From assembly GCA_023460055.1 (NCBI GenBank), contig JAEWRJ010000037.1, positions 1-17,125 of the forward strand: 17,125 nucleotides of DNA, written 5' to 3'. The stretch is from Bacillota bacterium. Its GTDB lineage: Bacteria > Bacillota > Clostridia > Christensenellales > Aristaeellaceae. This document shows positions 13,043 to 17,125 of the stretch, piece after piece. The notes under the pieces were generated by a model. The model saw only the letters and a list, made by a program, of their open reading frames with translations. It ran no database searches and had not been told where the DNA came from. Numbering within the stretch: position 1 is the first letter of the stretch; the number at the start of each line of letters is the position of its first letter. The position numbers and the translations under genes are program-made.

Positions 13043-13987
13043 TCAGAAAACCTCCTTCAGCATATCCTCCAGCGCCTGTTCAACGCGCTCGTCTTTTTCA
13101 TGAGCAAGGCTCATATACAAGGATAGGGGATCGGCTTCATTTCCCCGGACGATCATTGTCGGATCATATTTCCAGATCTCTAAAACCACATAGTCTTTAT
13201 CATCTATCAGTTCATTCACCCTTGTCTTGAAAACCGTTTCACTTAGAGCGGTACCGTATACAGCAACAGCCGGAGGATTCAGTTTCCCTCGTTTCGACAG
13301 GGCGGAAATGCCGGCATCGAACAGACCCTCCCGCATATCATCGCGCTTGATGAAAACCACCTTTCGAACAGGATTGATCAGGAAGGGAAGTGCCTTCTTA
13401 AACAAGGCTTCCGGCGCATCATGACTGATGATGTACTTGCGTACGCCCCGGCTTTCCCGTCTGACGAGCCTCGCCATCTCCAGCTGCCTGGCCGCGCGCG
13501 AGATGGACATAGGTGTCATATCAAAACGCCGGGCAGCTTCACTGACAAATATGTCACGGCAATTCTCCAGTATCAGATAGAACAGCAGCATTTGCGCCGA
13601 AGGAATCAGCTTGTCAACGCTTGCGTCCGAAGGTTCAGCGTCTCCCCGCTCACGCTGCACAACCCCGATGAAGGGGAGATACAGTTGTCTGCCGGGAACG
13701 ACAAATGGTATCCTTCCCTCAATAAAGGCAGTCTTTCGGTAGGAAGAAATCTCCTCCAGTTCAAATACGACCGGCCAGTCGATCTGCTTCCCGAGGATAT
13801 CAATATGCTTTTTCAGAGCGCTCATAGGCGCCAGTTTATCCTGCGGCTTGACAAAGAGACAGGAACGGCCGCCAATTCTGACCTCTTCAAAGTGATACGC
13901 TTCCAGCATAAAGTAATGAAGTTTCTGTCGGCCCTTCCAGTCCGTCCGCGCAACATCAAGCCCAAGCACCCGCTGGATATACTCCAT
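13043..13987 (-). CDS. Winged-helix regulator / AbiEi-like antitoxin partner
   Basis: The 314-residue protein has an N-terminal region of about 130 residues, then a winged-helix DNA-binding domain at about 135-205 (AQMLLFYLILENC, VSEAARRFDMTPMSISRAAR and RLVRRESRGVRKYI), and a C-terminal region of about 110 residues (PAVAVYGTALSETV, VVLEIWKYDPTMI). It resembles the MarR-like, long proteins that precede AbiEii-type nucleotidyltransferase genes in Clostridia, where it would act as autoregulator or antitoxin. The ATG at 13987 is favoured because AAAGGAG ends 8 nt upstream; a GTG at 13996 overlaps that site. Its downstream partner is deleted. The promoter has repeated TAACTTT sites suiting self-regulation. 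It may still control other genes; its ligand or partner is unknown. Confidence 0.7.
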   Translation of the reverse strand: MEYIQRVLGLDVARTDWKGRQKLHYFMLEAYHFEEVRIGGRSCLFVKPQDKLAPMSALKKHIDILGKQIDWPVVFELEEISSYRKTAFIEGRIPFVVPGRQLYLPFIGVVQRERGDAEPSDASVDKLIPSAQMLLFYLILENCRDIFVSEAARRFDMTPMSISRAARQLEMARLVRRESRGVRKYIISHDAPEALFKKALPFLINPVRKVVFIKRDDMREGLFDAGISALSKRGKLNPPAVAVYGTALSETVFKTRVNELIDDKDYVVLEIWKYDPTMIVRGNEADPLSLYMSLAHEKDERVEQALEDMLKEVF

Positions 13988-14002
13988 GTGCCTCACTCCT
14001 TT

Positions 14003-14057
14003 TAACTTTCATTTTGTATTTTAACTTTATCAGAGTTAGATGTCAATATGAAAGTTA
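14003..14057. promoter_or_regulatory. Repeated TAACTTT sites, likely autoregulatory operators
   Basis: TAACTTTCAT at 14003-14012 and ATGAAAGTTA at 14048-14057 are a perfect 10 bp inverted pair. A third copy, TAACTTTATC, starts at 14022 and is half of a smaller palindrome, TAACT-N7-AGTTA (14022-14038). Together they flank and overlap the -35 and -10, the right place for a repressor of the downstream regulator operon. Confidence 0.6.
14018..14046 (-). promoter_or_regulatory. Promoter of the winged-helix regulator operon
   Basis: Reading leftward, TTGACA (14046-14041) and TAAAAT (14023-14018) are 17 bp apart, about 30 bp before the ATG at 13987. The -35 is perfect and the -10 differs at one position. 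Confidence 0.75.
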
Positions 14058-14075
14058 TAACCTGAGACTCCTACC

Positions 14076-15440
14076 CTATCTCAGCACAAAGCCGGCAATA
14101 TCCAGGATCACCTGCCCATCCACTGGCGTTCTGGTCGCGTACTCAGCGGCGATATTCATCAGCGTGACAGGCTCCCCCTGATAATCCCCGAACAGGTGGT
14201 TGAGCGCGGGATAGCTGATGAACTCCGCCGCCGGGTGATCCTTCAGCTTGTCCTTCCATAATTGAAAATCATCCATGCTCACCTGCTTGTCCCGCTCTCC
14301 CTGCAGCACGAGGACGGGCTTTCTATCCATCAGGTGCAGCGCCGCGGCGTCAATGCCCTGCAGATGCTGCTGGTAGGGGACAGGCAAGCCGAACACGGTG
14401 TCCTCATCCGCGAGGCTGTCCATCGCGTTCGCCTTTTCCTGCTCCGCCGCTACGATCCCACGCACCGCTTCGGCGCTAGCCGTGTCACCCGCCGCTTCAT
14501 ACGCCCCTGCAATGGCCAGGTTCTGTTCCAGGCTTACTTCCCACAGCTTGCGGGGGCTGCCCGCCAGGAGGATGTACCCGTCAGGCGCGCCGGCCTTTGA
14601 GCCGATATAGGAAGCCAGCATAGCCCCCAGGCTGTGGCCAAGCAGCCAGACGGGCCTGCCAGCCAATTCAGGACGTTCTCTCAGCAGACTTAGCGCCGCC
14701 GCCGCGTCGTCCACCGTCTCCTCATCGACCGTCAACCGCGGATATCCATCCTCCACTGTCATTTTCTTTCCATGGGCGTAGCTGCGCTTGTCATAGCGAA
14801 GCGACGCGATGCCCTGAACGGCCAGGCCGCGCGCCAGATCCCGGAAGGGGGCGTTGGCCCCGACGCTTTCATCCTTATCAGAAGGGCCGGAACCCTGCAC
14901 CAGCACGATACCGGCCTTGACCTCGCCATTCGGCAGGGTGAGCAGCGCGTCCAGCGGATAGCCCTCGCCCGCGTCCACCGTGAGGGCGATTTCATTCTCC
15001 CTCTCTTCCTCAACATTCTGTTCAGGCGCCTGCGGCGTCAAACTGCCGGGAGCGAAGAACAGACCGGCAACCTTCCCCTGCGCGTCAAAAACAGCGCGCT
15101 GGATCAGCGTCAAGTTTTTAAAACGCAGCTCCAGAAGCACAATATCAAAGCCGTCCTGAGAAAGCGATTGCGCCGCGCCCGTGCTTAAAAACTCCCCCCC
15201 CAGCGCCGCCATCTGCGGCCACATGGTGCCGATCTGCCCGGCCAAAGCATTGCGCATGGCATCATCCATCATCAAAAGGGCTGCCTCTTCATCCCCCTCG
15301 CGGATAAAGCGGAGCAAAGCTCCGGCACTATCCAGCAGAACCGCCTCCCGCTCAGGATCAAGCTTTGCCTCGGCAAGGACATTTCCGCCCGCCAGGTACA
15401 GGCACAGCAGCAGGCACATCAGGCGTCTCAGTGTGTTCAT
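14076..15440 (-). CDS. Secreted alpha/beta hydrolase with N-terminal DUF3887
   Basis: The 454-residue protein has a signal peptide (1-24, ending VLAEA, without a lipobox), a DUF3887-like domain at about 30-130 (a cystatin-like fold often attached to exported hydrolases), a linker rich in E and Q, and an alpha/beta hydrolase domain from about 150. The active site is complete: VLVQGSGPSDKD (oxyanion region), nucleophile S270 in LLGHSLGA, acid D384 in QGERDKQV and histidine H415 in ALNHLFG. It is likely an extracytoplasmic esterase or carboxylesterase; the substrate is unknown. The start has GGAGG 7 nt upstream within a run of four GAG triplets. A short upstream frame stops in an ATGA overlap with this start. 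Confidence 0.9.
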   Translation of the reverse strand: MNTLRRLMCLLLCLYLAGGNVLAEAKLDPEREAVLLDSAGALLRFIREGDEEAALLMMDDAMRNALAGQIGTMWPQMAALGGEFLSTGAAQSLSQDGFDIVLLELRFKNLTLIQRAVFDAQGKVAGLFFAPGSLTPQAPEQNVEEERENEIALTVDAGEGYPLDALLTLPNGEVKAGIVLVQGSGPSDKDESVGANAPFRDLARGLAVQGIASLRYDKRSYAHGKKMTVEDGYPRLTVDEETVDDAAAALSLLRERPELAGRPVWLLGHSLGAMLASYIGSKAGAPDGYILLAGSPRKLWEVSLEQNLAIAGAYEAAGDTASAEAVRGIVAAEQEKANAMDSLADEDTVFGLPVPYQQHLQGIDAAALHLMDRKPVLVLQGERDKQVSMDDFQLWKDKLKDHPAAEFISYPALNHLFGDYQGEPVTLMNIAAEYATRTPVDGQVILDIAGFVLR

Positions 15441-15598
15441 TGTATTCCCTCCTCCTCCTCGTGATGCCTTTGCCCGTTAAACTGGGCGAGCCACAGCATC
15501 GCTTCCTCAAACACGGATACATTCAACTCATAGTAGATGAAGTTCTTATGCCTAGTTTCATAATAGATGCTAACACAGGCAAACCGTCCTATCAACAA
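15437..15598 (-). pseudogene. Short coding-like remnant upstream of the DUF3887 hydrolase
   Basis: A leftward frame runs from TTG codons at 15598/15595 to a TGA at 15439-15437 that overlaps the ATG of the hydrolase gene. Its 53 residues include ETRHKNFIYYELNVSVFEEA and MLWLAQFNGQ, which look like real protein with codon use like the neighbours, and end in a run of Glu encoded by the purine-rich hydrolase ribosome binding site. There is no ribosome binding site before the TTG codons, and a stop codon lies directly upstream. It is probably the 3' end of a lost gene, or a leader peptide coupled to the hydrolase. The family was not recognised. Confidence 0.35.
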
Positions 15599-15675
15599 TC
15601 ATTTAAATAGAACCGAGCAATTTGTGCAATCAGGTGGGAAATGTAGAATTTTTGACAAATAAACTGCCGCCGCTC

Positions 15676-15704
15676 TTGCAACCTGATTTTCGCTATGCTA
15701 TATT
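15676..15704 (+). promoter_or_regulatory. Promoter of the sugar ABC operon
   Basis: TTGCAA (15676-15681) and TATATT (15699-15704) are 17 bp apart and lie about 45 bp upstream of the binding-protein start. A second TTGACA at 15652-15657 has no matching -10 at 16-18 bp. No clear operator or catabolite-repression (cre) site was seen. Confidence 0.6.
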
Positions 15705-15745
15705 GTTTATGGTAATTCAATATTTATGAGGGGGTTCTATCTACT

Positions 15746-16960
15746 ATGAAGAAACTGACCGCTCTGCTTCTTTCTATGATGATGCTGCTGACCCTTCTCC
15801 CCGTTCTCGGCCAGGCCGAGGCGGTCAAGCTCACCATGGGCTCATGGCGCGCTGACGACGTTGAGCAGATGAACAATCTGCTCGCCCTGTACAAAGAAAA
15901 GACCGGGGTGGAGATCACCTTCCAGCCCACCATCGCCAATGAATACAACGCCACCCTGCGCCTGCAGCTGGACAACGGCACCGGGCCGGACCTGATGTAC
16001 GCGCGCTCCTACGCCACGGGCGTGGAGCTGTTTGAAGCCGGCTACTTCGCCGATGTCACGGACATCCCCGGCGTGAAGGAAAACTTTGCCGCCTCCTCCC
16101 TGGCCCCCTGGCAGACCGCCGACGGCAAGATGTTTGCCGTGCCCTTCGCGGCCGTCTCCCATGCCGTATACTACAACAAGGATATCTTTGAGGCCAACGG
16201 CCTGGCCATCCCCCAGACCTTTGAAGAGTTCCTGACCGTGCTGCAGACCCTCAAGGACAAGGGCATCACCCCTATGGGCAACGGCGTGGCCGATGAGTGG
16301 GATATCCTGGAGTGCCTGTTCCTGGGCATGCTGCCCAACTATGTCGGCGGCGCCGATGAGCGGGTCAAGTATGAGTCCGGCGAAAAGAAACTGAATGATC
16401 CCGCCATGGTCGAAGCCTTTACAGACCTGGCCAAACTGGCCCCCTACCTGCCCGAAGGCTTCTCCGCCGTCACCTATAACGACAGTGCCAACCTGTTTGC
16501 CATCGAGCAGGCCGCCATGTACGTGGATGGTTCCTGGTCCGCCGGCACCTTCGGCGATGTGGGCTTCAACTGGGGCGTGTTCGCGATCCCGGCCCCCGCA
16601 GGCAAGCAGACCCGCATCACCTTCCACCCGGACATGGCCATCACCATGAACGCCGCCACAAAGTATCCCGAAGAAGCCAAGGCTTTCCTTGCCTGGCTGG
16701 CCTCTCCCGAAGGCGCGGCCCTGGCCAGCGAGCAGCTGCCCACCGGCTTCTACCCGATGATCAACGCCCCGATCACCCTGTCCGATCCGCACGCCAACGA
16801 ATTCCTCGCCCTCAACACCGGCAAGGAGACCGATGCGCGCTTTGTATGGCCCAAGATGATGGATCTCTATGCCCCGATGAACCAGGAAGTCATCAAGGTA
16901 CTCAAGGGCGAGACCACGCCGCAGGCAGCAGCTGACGCGCTTGCCGCTTTGAAGCCCTGA
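15746..16960 (+). CDS. ABC transporter extracellular solute-binding protein (family 1, sugar type)
   Basis: The 404-residue protein is a family 1 extracellular binding protein, which delivers sugars or oligosaccharides to an ABC importer. After a signal peptide (1-26, ending GQAEA) come VKLTMGSWRADDVEQMNNLL, TGVEITFQP, GPDLMYARS, the YYNKDIFEANGLAIPQTFEE segment typical of the family, and SWSAG and PEEAKAFLAWLASPEGA near the end. The signal has an A-x-A-type cleavage site and no cysteine, so it is not lipidated, unlike most Firmicutes binding proteins. Seven of the first eight residues after the signal are consistent with a mature start at VKLTMG. GAGGGGG lies 11 nt before the ATG, a slightly long spacing. 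The substrate is not identifiable. A terminator separates it from the permease gene. Confidence 0.92.
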   Translation: MKKLTALLLSMMMLLTLLPVLGQAEAVKLTMGSWRADDVEQMNNLLALYKEKTGVEITFQPTIANEYNATLRLQLDNGTGPDLMYARSYATGVELFEAGYFADVTDIPGVKENFAASSLAPWQTADGKMFAVPFAAVSHAVYYNKDIFEANGLAIPQTFEEFLTVLQTLKDKGITPMGNGVADEWDILECLFLGMLPNYVGGADERVKYESGEKKLNDPAMVEAFTDLAKLAPYLPEGFSAVTYNDSANLFAIEQAAMYVDGSWSAGTFGDVGFNWGVFAIPAPAGKQTRITFHPDMAITMNAATKYPEEAKAFLAWLASPEGAALASEQLPTGFYPMINAPITLSDPHANEFLALNTGKETDARFVWPKMMDLYAPMNQEVIKVLKGETTPQAAADALAALKP

Positions 16961-16997
16961 CAGATCGCCTGAAAGGATAGCTTAACGATCAACCGAC

Positions 16998-17035
16998 GCG
17001 GCCGCTCGTTTGCGGGCGGCCGCTCTTTCTTTTTT
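16998..17035 (+). terminator. Terminator between binding-protein and permease genes
   Basis: GCGGCCGC (16998-17005) pairs perfectly with GCGGCCGC (17016-17023) around a 10 nt loop and is followed by TCTTTCTTTTTT. It is placed between the binding-protein stop and the permease start, so a partial stop here would leave the binding protein in excess over the membrane subunits. Confidence 0.85.
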
Positions 17036-17050
17036 AAGGGGGTATCCAAG

Positions 17051-17125
17051 ATGAGCGCATCCCCGGCCAAACGACACATCAAACGCGGCGGCCTGAACCC
17101 CGGCGGATGGTACTGGATGTTGTAC
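17051..17125 (+). CDS. Probable sugar ABC transporter permease (5' end only)
   Basis: The frame starts at ATG 17051 with AAGGGGG 8 nt upstream and stays open to the window edge, 25 codons. It has a basic start (SPAKRHIKRGGLNPG) followed by WYWMLY, which fits the cytoplasmic tail and first helix of a MalF/UgpA-type permease. Identity rests mainly on position directly after a family 1 binding protein. Confidence 0.65.
   Translation, partial: MSASPAKRHIKRGGLNPGGWYWMLY

Noticed and set aside
15842..16792. 316-codon open frame antisense to the solute-binding protein gene
   Set aside because: It is a mirror of a GC-rich gene with strong codon bias. Its product is Gly/His/Val-rich low-quality sequence with no ribosome binding site or family features.

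Overview
The window reads as chromosomal DNA of a GC-rich member of the Clostridia (Firmicutes), probably a gut-type lineage; this is inferred from gene content, strong AGGAGG-type ribosome binding sites and sigma-A-like promoters (TTGACA/TATAAT with 17-18 bp spacing), not from a marker gene. No rRNA, tRNA, CRISPR array, transposase gene or phage gene was seen.

Layout, left to right. A leftward gene is cut off at the left edge. It is followed by about 400 bp without a gene, holding a solo repeat end, then a membrane-anchored alpha/beta hydrolase (429-1130), a convergent FMN-type split-barrel protein (1137-1574), and a truncated prenyltransferase-like toroid gene (1788-2417) whose 3' end runs into a ~160 bp palindromic element (2398-2557). 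A YpfJ-type zinc metallopeptidase follows (2720-3619). After an inverted repeat and a 39-40 bp repeat array comes a leftward four-gene operon (3815-6084): stand-alone flavokinase, C_GCAxxG_C_C redox protein, alpha/beta hydrolase and nitroreductase, driven by TTGACA-N17-TATAGT. A DegV/FakB fatty-acid-binding protein (6284-7120) lies upstream. Rightward, azlC-azlD (branched-chain amino acid export) overlap by ATGA and are followed by a ThuA-like gene ending at a strong terminator.

The second half starts with a leftward metal-resistance unit: a stand-alone HMA metallochaperone domain (11216-11434) overlapping a CadA/ZntA-type P-type ATPase (9372-11219). Its promoter carries two ArsR/SmtB-like operators about three helical turns apart, but no regulator gene is nearby. 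Divergent from it is a 51-residue lipoprotein gene with a consensus promoter, a 5' hairpin and a tight terminator, then an FNR-like flavoprotein gene (11947-12672). Next is a decayed AbiEii-like nucleotidyltransferase (12693-13041) whose centre is deleted, lying directly behind its intact winged-helix partner (13043-13987), which has a repeat-rich promoter. A secreted DUF3887-alpha/beta hydrolase (14076-15440) precedes a divergent sugar ABC operon: a solute-binding protein without a lipobox (15746-16960), an intergenic terminator, and the start of a permease cut off at the right edge.

The themes are flavin/redox enzymes, transport and metal efflux, with signs of genome decay (two pseudogenes, one gene remnant, three kinds of repeat). 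I see no complete new multi-gene defence or mobile system. The most unusual items are the flavokinase operon, the orphaned AbiE-like regulator, the small lipoprotein and the palindromic element inside the toroid gene. All family assignments come from reading the protein sequence by eye; no database search was run.
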